Source: M0108 sp049654905 (GTDB lineage: Bacteria; Pseudomonadota; Gammaproteobacteria; Chromatiales; Chromatiaceae). Taken from it: a DNA stretch of 7,772 bases. The translations under genes and the position numbers were made by a program. The notes beneath the pieces were generated by a model. The model was not told where the DNA came from and did no database searches. It saw nothing but the letters and a program-made list of their open reading frames with translations. Position 1 is the stretch's first letter. Each line of letters begins with the position of its first letter. Below, piece after piece: positions 1-7,178 of this stretch. The DNA lies in contig JBASIS010000037.1 of the NCBI GenBank assembly GCA_049654905.1, positions 1 to 7,772 of the forward strand, written 5' to 3'.

Positions 1-2071
1 GGGGGGCCCTTGCGACGAGGGCGTCGGCGCCCGCGGCCTCGAGGTCCGGGGTCGCCGGGACCCGGGCATTGGGGCCGCGATAGCGCTCGGGCAGCAGATG
101 GTGGAAGGGCATAAGCTGGTCCTGCAGGGCTTGTGCCGCCCTGGCGGATGCTAGGGCGTCCGTGGCGGGACGGGGGTCGGACCGCTCGCCCGCCGGGGCG
201 GCGCTAGCCCCCAGGGCATCGATCTCGGCCTGGCGCCGGGCCGTATCCGGGTGGTCCAGGATGTCGCGGGCGCCATAGCCGCGAAAGCCCGGCGGCAGTT
301 CCATGTTGCCGACCTCCAGGGCCTCGTAGTCCAGCTCCGGCTGGTTCCCGCCCGCGGGGCAATGCAAGAGGGTGCGCTTGAGCCAGTCGCGGTCGTTGCG
401 GCCGGGGTAATCCTCCCGGTAATGGGCGCCCCGGCTCTCGGTACGGGCCAAGGCGCCCATCGCCGCCCCCAGGGCCACCTTGAGCATGCGCGGCAGCCGG
501 TAGGCCAGGACCAGCTCCGGATTGGCGCCGGGATAGGGGTTGCGCACTCCCAGGTCACCGGCGCGGGCCAGCAGGGATTGCAGCTCCGTCACGGCCGCCT
601 CCAGGTCAGGACCCTTGCGGAACAGGCCCACCTGTTCCGTCATCACCCGCTCCATGGCTTGGCGAATCGCGATGGCGCTTTCCCGACCCGGTCGCGCCAA
701 CAGGCGATCGATCCCGGCCTGCTCGCGGCGGAGGAACTCCTGGGCTAGGGCGCTGGAAATCTGGATCTGGCCCTCGGGGGTGGCGCAGAAGTCGGCGACG
801 TATTCACCCACCAGCATGCCGGCGACCACCGTCTCCGCTACCGAATTGCCGCCCAGGCGGTTGAAGCCGTGCAGGTCCCAGCAGGCCACCTCGCCGCAGG
901 CAAAAAGGCCCCGCAGCCAGGGGCTCTGGCCCTGGTAATCGGTGCGGATGCCACCCATGGAATAGTGCTGGGTCGGCCGCACCGGGATGAAATCCACCGC
1001 CGGGTCCAGCCCCAGGAAGTACTGGCAGATTTCCTTGACCTCGCGCAGATTCTTCTCGATGTGGGCGCGGCCGAGCACCGTGATGTCGAGCCAAAGAAAA
1101 TCGCCGAAGGGCCCCTTGATCCCCTTGCCCTTGCGCATATGCTCGGCCATGCGTCGGGACACTACGTCGCGGGAGGCCAGTTCCTTCTTCTCGGGCTCGT
1201 AGTCCGGCATGAAGCGATGGCCATCCACATCCCTTAGCAGTCCGCCGTCGCCCCGGCAGCCCTCGGTCACCAGGATGCCCGCCGGGACGATGGCCGTGGG
1301 GTGGAATTGCACCGCCTCCAGGTTGGCCAGCCGCGCCACCCCCGTCTCCAGGGCTAGCGCCTGGCCCATGCCCTCGTTGATGATGGCGTTGGTGGAGACG
1401 CCCCAGATACGCCCGAAACCGCCGGTGGCCATGACCGTGGCCCGCGCCAGATAGGCGCGCAACTCGCCCGTGATCAGGTCGCGGACCACGGCACCCAGGC
1501 AGCGGGTGCCGTCGTGGATGAGGGCCATGGCCTCCTGACGTTCCTGTACCGGGATGGCGGCGGCGATGGCCTGATCAGACACTGCATAGAGCATGGCGTG
1601 ACCGGTGCCGTCGGAGGTGTAGCAGGTGCGCCACTTTTTGGTGCCGCCGAAGTCCCGGGCGGCAATCAGGCCATGGAACGCGGCGGGGGTCCGCAGGCTG
1701 ACCGCCTCGCCGTTGATGATCGCGCGGTGCTCGCCCTGGCGCTCCCGGCTCCAGGGCACGCCCCAGGCCGCCAGCTCCCGCACCGCCTTGGGGGCCATGT
1801 GGGTGAAGAGGCGCGCGACCTGCTGATCGCAGCCCCAGTCACTGCCGCGCACCGTGTCGTGGAAGTGGGTCTCCTCGTTATCGCCGGTGCCCTTGAGGGC
1901 ATTCGCGAGGCTCGCCTGCATGCCACCCTGGGCCGCCGCGGAATGAGAGCGTTTGGGCGGGACCAGGGACAGGATGAGGGTATCCAGGCCCCGCCGCTTG
2001 ACCCCCACCGCCGTCCGCAGTCCAGCCAGGCCGCCGCCGATGATCAAGACATCCGTATAGACGATTTTCAT
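1..2071 (-). CDS. frdA: Fumarate reductase / succinate dehydrogenase flavoprotein subunit, 3' end cut by window edge
   Basis: This is the catalytic FAD subunit that interconverts fumarate and succinate on the cytoplasmic side of the membrane. The frame is open for 690 codons from ATG at 2071 to the window edge. It begins MKIVYTDVLIIGGGLAGL, a dinucleotide-binding GxGxxG fold. His43 in RSHSAAAQGG sits exactly where the Wolinella succinogenes enzyme attaches FAD covalently. His257 (QFHPT), Arg301 (ASRDVVSRR, the proton-donor arginine), His369 (QHYSMGG) and Arg405 (HGFNRLGGNS) match the known active site. The match to the Wolinella-type protein, recalled as about 656 residues, is close throughout. 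Here the C-terminal part is longer, with an Ala/Pro-rich insert at about residues 604-632, so the true stop should lie a little beyond position 1. The start codon overlaps the frdC stop (ATGA), which implies coupled translation. frdB is expected next on the left. Physiological direction (reductase or dehydrogenase) cannot be read from sequence. Confidence 0.95.
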   Translation of the reverse strand, partial: MKIVYTDVLIIGGGLAGLRTAVGVKRRGLDTLILSLVPPKRSHSAAAQGGMQASLANALKGTGDNEETHFHDTVRGSDWGCDQQVARLFTHMAPKAVRELAAWGVPWSRERQGEHRAIINGEAVSLRTPAAFHGLIAARDFGGTKKWRTCYTSDGTGHAMLYAVSDQAIAAAIPVQERQEAMALIHDGTRCLGAVVRDLITGELRAYLARATVMATGGFGRIWGVSTNAIINEGMGQALALETGVARLANLEAVQFHPTAIVPAGILVTEGCRGDGGLLRDVDGHRFMPDYEPEKKELASRDVVSRRMAEHMRKGKGIKGPFGDFLWLDITVLGRAHIEKNLREVKEICQYFLGLDPAVDFIPVRPTQHYSMGGIRTDYQGQSPWLRGLFACGEVACWDLHGFNRLGGNSVAETVVAGMLVGEYVADFCATPEGQIQISSALAQEFLRREQAGIDRLLARPGRESAIAIRQAMERVMTEQVGLFRKGPDLEAAVTELQSLLARAGDLGVRNPYPGANPELVLAYRLPRMLKVALGAAMGALARTESRGAHYREDYPGRNDRDWLKRTLLHCPAGGNQPELDYEALEVGNMELPPGFRGYGARDILDHPDTARRQAEIDALGASAAPAGERSDPRPATDALASARAAQALQDQLMPFHHLLPERYRGPNARVPATPDLEAAGADALVARAP

Positions 2072-2805
2072 TGCCCTGCCTCCGCCCAGGTCGGGGTGTA
2101 GCGTTCGCCCGCCTGGGGGGCGTGATCCAGGCCGATGACCATATAGGCCGCCAGGGACAGGAGCCCGAGGCTGATCAGGAAGGTCGTCAGGGCCCACTTG
2201 GCCCGCCGGAGCCGGCGGCGGGTGAGGGCCGGGTCCTTGCCCTCGAACCAGCCCCACTTCAAGGCCAGGCGATAGAGGCCAACGCCCCCATGCACCTCCA
2301 CCGCGAAGAGGAGCAGGAGATAGAGGGGCCAGAAGTGCCCGCTCCAGACCCGGTCGGCGGAGGTGTAGGGACCGATCAGGTCCGGGTGCGCCATCATCTG
2401 GTAGAGATGGACCGGGGCCAGGAAGAAGAGGGCAAAGCCGGTGAGTACCTGGACCAGCCAGAGGCGGGTATCCCCATGGGGAAAGCGGCTGGCATGGTGC
2501 CAGAAGGTCCGATATTGGCGCCAGTCGGCGGGAAACTTGCGCAGGGCCAGGACGGCGTGCAGGACGAAAAGCGCCAGGATGGCGGTGGCGAAGAGGGTCA
2601 CCAGCAACGGATAGCTCCGACCGAGGAGGAAGTAGCCCTCGAAAAAGCGGGCCACCGTCCAGAAGGCATCCTTGCCCAGGAGGATGGAGGAGACGAAGAC
2701 CATGTGCAGCCACATAAAGAGGGCTAGGACCAGGCCCGCGGCGCTTTGCAGCAGGTCCAGCCGGGCCGGGCAGAAGGAGGCCGAGGGGGGAGAAGCAATT
2801 TTCAT
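2068..2805 (-). CDS. frdC: Fumarate reductase di-heme cytochrome b membrane subunit
   Basis: This membrane anchor carries two b hemes and passes electrons between menaquinol or quinone and the FrdAB part. From ATG 2805 the protein has 245 residues, near the 256 of Wolinella FrdC, and aligns along its whole length. Five hydrophobic membrane segments are visible. His34 (WLHMVF), His83 (VLHAVLALRKFP), His133 (APVHLYQMM) and His172 (VEVHGGVGLYRL) correspond to the four Wolinella heme ligands His44, 93, 143 and 182. Glu56 (FFEGYF) matches Glu66 of the quinol site, and Glu170 (FAVEVHG) matches Glu180 of the proposed proton path. I chose ATG 2805 because the conserved region starts soon after and a GGTGAG-like ribosome site precedes it. 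A longer in-frame version begins at 2856 but adds 17 unconserved residues. The stop overlaps the frdA start. Very likely part of the same operon. Confidence 0.95.
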   Translation of the reverse strand: MKIASPPSASFCPARLDLLQSAAGLVLALFMWLHMVFVSSILLGKDAFWTVARFFEGYFLLGRSYPLLVTLFATAILALFVLHAVLALRKFPADWRQYRTFWHHASRFPHGDTRLWLVQVLTGFALFFLAPVHLYQMMAHPDLIGPYTSADRVWSGHFWPLYLLLLFAVEVHGGVGLYRLALKWGWFEGKDPALTRRRLRRAKWALTTFLISLGLLSLAAYMVIGLDHAPQAGERYTPTWAEAGQ

Positions 2806-2904
2806 CGAGTGCTCACCGGGAAGGGCAGGGGATCGGGAGGGGCGTTCCCCCGCCACGCGGGCGGAGACCTGGAGGTGTCGGGGAATCGAGGCCGCGGATG
2901 CGGG

Positions 2905-3348
2905 CTATTCGATCCAATCAATCAGGTGGTGGACCAGCAGCCCGGCCTCGGCCGCGGGGATGACCCGACCGGCGACGCACTGGCCCGCGCGGCTGACGGA
3001 GGTGGGGTCGCCGCTGAGAAGGGGGTGCCACCGGGGCAGGGAGCGGCCCTCGCGCAGGCGGCGATAGGCGCAGGTGGTGGGGAGCCAGTGGGGGTCGGCG
3101 ACGGTAGCCGGGGTGAGTTCAATACAATCATGCACCAGGCGGGAACGATGCGGATAGTCGCCGCAAGCCCCGGTGGCGGGGTCGAGCAGTTTGCAGGCCA
3201 CGTTGGTGTAGAAGATGCGCCCGGTCTCCTCTTCCTCCAGTTTCTCCAGGCAACACTTGCCACAGCGGTCGCAGAGAGCCTCCCACTGGTCGCTGCTCAT
3301 GGCGTCCAGGGGGGTGGTTTCCCAGAAGGGGGCTTGGGAGTTATTCAC
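2905..3348 (-). CDS. ycgN: UPF0260 cysteine-cluster protein (YcgN-like)
   Basis: The 147-residue product matches the UPF0260/YcgN family from end to end, including the N-terminal APFWETTPLDAMSSDQWEAL. The hallmark cluster is C26-D-R-C29-G-K-C32-C33. More cysteines lie at 52, 62, 75, 93 and 124, with the conserved blocks FYTNVACKLLD, WLPTTCAYR and LPRWHPLLSG. The cysteine pattern is of the YkgJ type and suggests a metal or iron-sulfur site, but the family's biochemical role is not established. I chose the GTG at 3348 because family homology begins right after it. The frame stays open to an ATG at 3462, but that would place codons inside the adjacent insertion sequence, so the longer form is an artefact. 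It lies 99 bp upstream of frdC on the same strand. Whether it is co-transcribed with frdCA is unknown. Confidence 0.88.
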   Translation of the reverse strand: MNNSQAPFWETTPLDAMSSDQWEALCDRCGKCCLEKLEEEETGRIFYTNVACKLLDPATGACGDYPHRSRLVHDCIELTPATVADPHWLPTTCAYRRLREGRSLPRWHPLLSGDPTSVSRAGQCVAGRVIPAAEAGLLVHHLIDWIE

Positions 3349-3375
3349 GGCTGGGCCAAGGGTGCCTCGTGGGTG

Positions 3376-3404
3376 TTGTATTTTAGAGGGCGCATTGTAC
3401 TCAA
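3376..3404 (-). promoter_or_regulatory. Possible promoter for the ycgN-like gene
   Basis: On the minus strand, upstream of the GTG at 3348, there is a TACAAT -10-like hexamer (3394-3399) followed by a GC-rich GCGCCC stretch. The sequence 17 bp further upstream has no good -35 match. An alternative is TTGAGT (3399-3404) with a poor -10 (TACAAC or ATACAA) near 3375-3381. Both are weak. The AT-rich patch stands out in GC-rich DNA and ends about 20 bp before the left end of insertion element A, so upstream promoter elements may have been altered by the insertion. Confidence 0.25.
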
Positions 3405-3424
3405 TTTCCAGGCTTGGGGCGGTC

Positions 3425-3460
3425 GGCCAGAATTTTGGCAGCAGTTCCAATTTTAAGGCC
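3425..3460 (+). repeat. Left terminal inverted repeat of element A
   Basis: This AT-rich end in GC-rich DNA starts GGCCAGAATTTTGG and ends AATTTTAAGGCC. It pairs imperfectly with the right end at 4841-4872 and is itself a loose palindrome, with GGCC at both tips. Confidence 0.6.
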
Positions 3461-3497
3461 ATGTGGGACTCCGATCGTCCTCAAGCCCAAGACCGAG

Positions 3498-4853
3498 ATG
3501 GCTCTCGAACCCCCCTTCACGGTGCCGCAGGCGGTGGCCTTGATCCGCGAGGCGCTGTGCAACCTGCCGGATGCCCGCAAAGGCGGCAACAACCAGCGCT
3601 ACACGCTGGGGGATGCCGGGTTGAGTGCCTTCTCGGTGTTCTTCATGCAGAGCCCCTCGTTTCTCGATTTCCAGGTCCGGATGCAGAAAGAGCGCGGTCG
3701 CAACAACGCCGCCACGCTGTTCGGGGTCCACCAGATCCCCTCCACGCCACAGATCTGCAACGTGCTCGATCCCGTTGCGCCGGCGCAGTTGGCGCCGGTA
3801 TTCGTCGACGTGGTCGGGGCGCTGGTGGCGGGGGACCAACTGGCCACGCATCGCACGCGCGAGGGGCGCTTACTGGTGGCGTTGGACGGCACCGAATACC
3901 ACAGCTCGACGGCGATCCACTGTCCGCAGTGTTCGACGCGGACCTTGGCCAACGGCACCACGCAGTACTACCACACGGCCCTCACGCCGGTGCTCGTCGC
4001 CCCGGGGCAGGCCGCGGTCTTCCCCCTGCCGCCGGAATTCGTCGTGCCGCAGGACGGTCAGGCAAAACAGGACTGCGAACTCACCGCCGGCACGCGGTGG
4101 CTGCAACGCTGGGGCGGGCAACTCGCGGCATGGCGCACGACCCTGCTGGGCGATGACCTGTATTGCCACCAGCCGTTTTGCGAGCGGGTCCTGGCGCAGG
4201 GATGTGAATTCATCTTCGTCTGCCTGCCGGGTTCGCATGCCGTGCTCTATGAGTGGGTCGCCGATTTCGCGCGCACCGGCGGGGTGTCGACCTTGGCCCG
4301 TACACGCTGGACCGGTAAGCAGCGTCTTACCGACACCTATCGCTGGCTTAACGACCTCCCGTTGCGTGATAACGACGATGCCTTGAAGGTCGGCTGGTGT
4401 GAACTGACCACGACCAATGCCGACGGCCAGGTCCTCTACCGCAACGCTTGGGCCAGTTCACGGCCCATCGACGCGACCACGGTCGTGGCCGTGGTGGCCG
4501 CCGGGCGCAGCCGTTGGAAAATCGAGAACGAAAACAACAACACGCTCAAGACCAAGGGTTACCACTTCGAGCACAACTACGGCCACGGTAAAAAGCACCT
4601 CGCCGCAGTGTTGGCGAGCCTGATCCTGCTGGCGTTGCTCCTCCACACGGTGCTTGAGCTACAGGATCCGCACTACCAGGCCGTTCGACACCACCTTCCA
4701 TCAAGGCGCACCTTCTTCGAACATCTCCGGGCCCTGGCCCAGTACCTGCCGTTTACGTCCTGGGATCACCTGTGGGACTTCATGCTCGAGGCCCTCCAGC
4801 CCGCTCAGCCACCACCTGCCCGCCAAGCCGCTGCGCGCAGGCGGCAAATTTAA
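3498..4853 (+). CDS. DDE transposase of insertion sequence A
   Basis: The 451-residue protein should cut and join element A's ends through a DDE (RNase H-fold) active site. Candidate catalytic residues are Asp130 in LLVALDGTEYHSS, Asp219 or Asp220 in LLGDDLYCHQPF, and Glu343 in RSRWKIENENNNTLKTKG. The last belongs to the R-x-x-x-E helix region seen in IS4-like enzymes and is followed by the characteristic HFEHNYGHGKKHL. A short CPQC motif (142-145) falls inside the insertion that follows the first Asp. I chose ATG 3498. A TTG at 3414 in the same frame would start outside the element and translate the inverted repeat, so it is unlikely. The stop codon TAA (4851-4853) lies inside the right inverted repeat. 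No frameshift or internal stop is visible. Related proteins are commonly annotated as ISNCY or IS4-like transposases, but I cannot settle which. Confidence 0.88.
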   Translation: MALEPPFTVPQAVALIREALCNLPDARKGGNNQRYTLGDAGLSAFSVFFMQSPSFLDFQVRMQKERGRNNAATLFGVHQIPSTPQICNVLDPVAPAQLAPVFVDVVGALVAGDQLATHRTREGRLLVALDGTEYHSSTAIHCPQCSTRTLANGTTQYYHTALTPVLVAPGQAAVFPLPPEFVVPQDGQAKQDCELTAGTRWLQRWGGQLAAWRTTLLGDDLYCHQPFCERVLAQGCEFIFVCLPGSHAVLYEWVADFARTGGVSTLARTRWTGKQRLTDTYRWLNDLPLRDNDDALKVGWCELTTTNADGQVLYRNAWASSRPIDATTVVAVVAAGRSRWKIENENNNTLKTKGYHFEHNYGHGKKHLAAVLASLILLALLLHTVLELQDPHYQAVRHHLPSRRTFFEHLRALAQYLPFTSWDHLWDFMLEALQPAQPPPARQAAARRRQI

Positions 4854-4872
4854 AATTGCTGCAATTTTGGCC
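4841..4872 (-). repeat. Right terminal inverted repeat of element A, with 17-nt palindrome
   Basis: The end contains AAAATTGC-T-GCAATTTT (4852-4868), a perfect 8-bp inverted repeat around one T, then GGCC. It overlaps the transposase stop codon. It pairs imperfectly with 3425-3460. The hairpin with its terminal T run might also stop transcription leaving the transposase gene. Confidence 0.6.
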
Positions 4873-5073
4873 TGTGCCGAGTGTCAGCAGGTTGCCCGGG
4901 GCGGGTGATGGCGAGTGGCTGGCGGGGGGCGCCGTGAATACGTCCCTGTAGGCTTGGCGACAGCATCCCTGCTGTCGACACCCCTGCCCGCTACTCGCCA
5001 CCCCCCACCCCTCCCGCTTTGGGTTGGCCACCACCCCGACCGCTAGCGGCCGGACCCGCCTGCCACCAACCCG
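4873..5073. other. Gene-free gap between the two insertion sequences
   Basis: This stretch of about 200 bp lies between the estimated ends of elements A and B. I see no plausible coding frame. It contains the REP-like hairpin (4905-5004) and, further right, the perfect 10-bp palindrome CCGCTAGCGG (5040-5049) in a C-rich context. It may be what remains of an original intergenic region into which both elements inserted. Confidence 0.6.
4905..5004. repeat. REP-like extragenic palindromic repeat
   Basis: The core GTGAATACGTCCCTGTAGGC is followed by a perfect hairpin, CGACAGCA-TCCC-TGCTGTCG (4958-4977). Outer arms TGGCGAGT (4909-4916) and ACTCGCCA (4993-5000) also pair. The match continues inward with mismatches (GC, GGC, GGG blocks), giving one long imperfect stem-loop of about 95 nt. 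A core of this form followed by a variable hairpin is, from memory, a dispersed extragenic repeat in many high-GC gammaproteobacterial genomes. I cannot confirm copy number from one window. Confidence 0.6.
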
Positions 5074-5089
5074 CTAACCCATCTTTAAC
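5074..5089 (+). repeat. Left inverted repeat of element B
   Basis: CTAACCCATCTTTAAC pairs with 7179-7194 (13 of 16 identical as inverted copies). The 140 bp from here to the transposase start show no gene. Confidence 0.6.
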
Positions 5090-5229
5090 ACGGTCGGGGC
5101 CGATTTCATGCCCGAAGTTCACTTATCCAGTTGATTTATATGTGCACGGCGACCGCGATCTGAGAAGTAGTGCCATATTATTCCAGTCTGCCCCTAGGCA
5201 CCCGGCAGCGCATGAGCGAGCGTACGGGC

Positions 5230-7085
5230 ATGTACATCCGTCGCACCCACACCCGCAACAGCGCCACCGGCGAGCGCTACCACCCCCCTCGCCTGGTCCG
5301 GTCCACGCGGGTCGGCGGCCAGGTCCGGCAGATCACGCTCCTGAACCTCGGGCGCCATTTTGCGGTGCCGCCGGCCGACTGGCCGACGCTGTGCGTGCGC
5401 CTGGAGGAGTTGCTCAGCGGGCAGGGCGTGTTGCGGAAGGTTGAGATCACGGCCGAGCTGGAGCACACGGCGCCGCGCCTGGGCGCCCAACTGCTGGCGC
5501 GGCAGCCGGTCGCGACGCCCGCACCGTCGCCGATACCGGACGCGGCGCCGCGCCCGGCGGCACCGGCCGAGGTCGACACCCTCGCGGTGGACACGCTGAT
5601 TCTCCGCCGTCCGCGCTCGGTCGGGGTGGAGTCGGTGGGGCTGTGGGCGATGGCGCAGTTGGCGTTTGCGCAGTTGGCGTTTGCGCCCCTGCTCGAGACC
5701 TTGGGGCTCAATGGTCCGGAGCGCCTGGCGATTCTCGGGGCGATCATCGCCCGCATGGCCGCGCCGGGCTCCGAGCGTGCCACCCGGCGCTGGTTGGTCG
5801 ATGCCAGTGGGCTGGGCGAGCTGTTGGACGTCGACTTCGAGACGATAAACCTGATGCGCTTCTACCGCGCCTCCGATGCCCTGCTACGCCACCGTGCCAT
5901 CATCGAGCAGACGCTGTTCGCCCGGGTCAGCGCGTTCTTCGGGCTGGACTGGACGGTCACGCGCTACGCTCTGACCAACATCTTCTTTGAAGGCGAGGCG
6001 GCGGCCAATCCCCAGGCCAAGCGCGGCCATGCCAAGGAGAAACGCCGCGATTGCCCGCTCGTGACCCTGGGCCTGGTACTCGACGGCAGCGGCTTTGTGC
6101 GGCGCGCTGCGGTCTGCGACGGCAACGTGGTGGAGGGCACGACCTTGGCGGGCATGCTCGCCGGGTTGGGCGCCCCCGGCGGCGCCCTGGTGGTGATGGA
6201 CCGCGGCATGGCCACCGAGGAGAACCTAGTGGGGCTGCGCGCGCAGGGGTATTGCTACCTGGTGGTGAGCCGGGAGCGGCAACGCCAATGCGATGCGGAC
6301 GCGGCGACGTCGATCCAAAGTGCCGGCGGTGATCCCATCGCCGTGCAGCGCGTCCTCGACGCCGCCGGCGGGGAGGTGCGCCTCTACGGTTATTCCGAGT
6401 GCCGGGCGCACAAGGAAGAAGGCATTGCCGAGCGTTTTGCACGCGCTTCGCGGCGGCCCTGCAGGCGCTGCACGCGGGCCTGGCGCGCCCGCGCACCACC
6501 AAGGGCATGGCCAAGCGGTGGGAGCGCATCGGGCGATTGAAGGAGAAGAGTCACGGCGTCGGGCAGCACGATACGATCACCATTGAGCCGGACGCCGACG
6601 GGGTCAATGCCCAGGCCATGCGCTGGGAGCGTCACCCCGTCGACGGCACCCTCGTCACGCACCCTGGAGTCTATGGCCTACGCACCAACGAACTGACCTG
6701 GGAGTCGGCGCAACGGTGGCGGACCGACGTCATGCTCACCGACCTGGAGGCGGTGTTCCGCTCCCTGAAGTCGGAGCTGGGTCTGCGCCCGGTCTATCAT
6801 CAGACGGCAGAGCGCGCCGAGGGACGGCTGTTGATCACCGTGCTGGCCTACCCGTTTGTCCAGATCATCCGGCGGCGCCTGCAGGCCCACGGTATCACCG
6901 ACCGGTGGTCCACCCTGCGCGCGATCCTCGCCGGTCAACGCCGGGTCACCGCCACCTTCCGCCGTCCGGACGGGCGTACCCTGCAGGTGCGCAAGGCCAC
7001 CCAGCCCGAACCGGCGCAGTTGGCCATCATCCGGACCCGCGGCAGCGATCCCACCCCAGGCGGTGTGCATAAAATGATCATCTGA
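5230..7085 (+). pseudogene. IS1634-family transposase, frameshifted
   Basis: Two overlapping frames together give a full-length transposase of about 618 residues. The first runs from ATG 5230 (family start MYIRRTHTRNSATGE; an in-frame ATG at 5212 or GTG at 5170 is also possible). It loses homology at a T4 run at 6435-6438 and stops at 6540. Homology continues in the -1 frame from TGC at 6438 (CTRFAAALQALHAGL) to the TGA at 7083-7085. The second catalytic Asp is visible in LVVMDRGMATEEN, and the catalytic Glu in DLEAVFRSLKSELGLRP lies after the shift. At the usual first-Asp site (family YDxTxxYFE) this copy reads YALTNIFFE, with GCT at 5968-5970 where GAT or GAC is expected. A 15-bp tandem duplication lies at 5653-5682. 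The break therefore separates the active-site residues. The frameshift could also be a sequencing error or, less likely, programmed slippage. Confidence 0.85.
5653..5682 (+). repeat. 15-bp tandem duplication inside the IS1634 transposase
   Basis: GCGCAGTTGGCGTTT occurs twice in direct tandem (5653-5667 and 5668-5682) and is followed by another GCGC. In frame it yields the repeated peptide AQLAFAQLAFA. The exact identity of the two copies suggests a recent replication-slippage event. Confidence 0.85.
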
Positions 7086-7103
7086 CCATCCCCTCTCAAA
7101 AAA

Positions 7104-7150
7104 TGGCACGGTTGGAGTGCCACTCGGCTAGTTCGTTTGGCGTAAGCCAA
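7104..7150. other. Two small hairpins in the right non-coding end of element B
   Basis: TGGCAC (7104-7109) pairs with GTGCCA (7117-7122) across a 7-nt loop. TTGGC (7137-7141) pairs with GCCAA (7146-7150) across GTAA. They lie 19-65 bp after the transposase stop. No T run follows, so a classical intrinsic terminator is not supported. They may be structural parts of the IS end. Confidence 0.35.
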
Positions 7151-7178
7151 TGATAATAAAGGTCAGTTGAGATGGGGG

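Larger units (their letters stand above)
3425..4872 (+). mobile_element. Insertion sequence A, about 1.45 kb, single DDE transposase
   Basis: One transposase gene fills the element. The ends are imperfect inverted repeats that begin GGCCA: the left end reads GGCCAGAATTTTGGCAGCAG, and the right end on the opposite strand reads GGCCAAAATTGCAGCAATTT. They align as GGCCA-x-AATT, GCAGCA and an AT-rich tail with a 3-nt gap. I could not find a target-site duplication: GGTC precedes the left end and TGTG follows the right end. The boundaries are therefore approximate to a few bases. The transposase appears intact, so the element may be active. Family assignment (IS4-like superfamily or ISNCY group) is from memory and not certain. 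Confidence 0.8.

Noticed and set aside
251..2101. Long plus-strand open frames (up to about 195 residues) opposite frdA
   Set aside because: They are antisense to a well-conserved gene in GC-rich DNA, low in complexity, and match no family I recognise.
2849..2861. Hairpin CCCGC-CAC-GCGGG between the ycgN-like gene and frdC as a terminator
   Set aside because: The stem is only 5 bp and no T run follows on the minus strand. Such short GC hairpins are expected by chance here.
2071..3456. Plus-strand open frames of 218 and 236 residues opposite frdC and the ycgN-like gene
   Set aside because: Both are antisense to genes with full-length family matches. Their charged, Gly-rich composition is typical of GC-rich shadow frames.
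3215..4386. Plus-strand frames of 313 and 253 residues overlapping the element A transposase
   Set aside because: They are alternate frames of the transposase, with Arg/Ala/Gly-rich composition and no recognisable motif.
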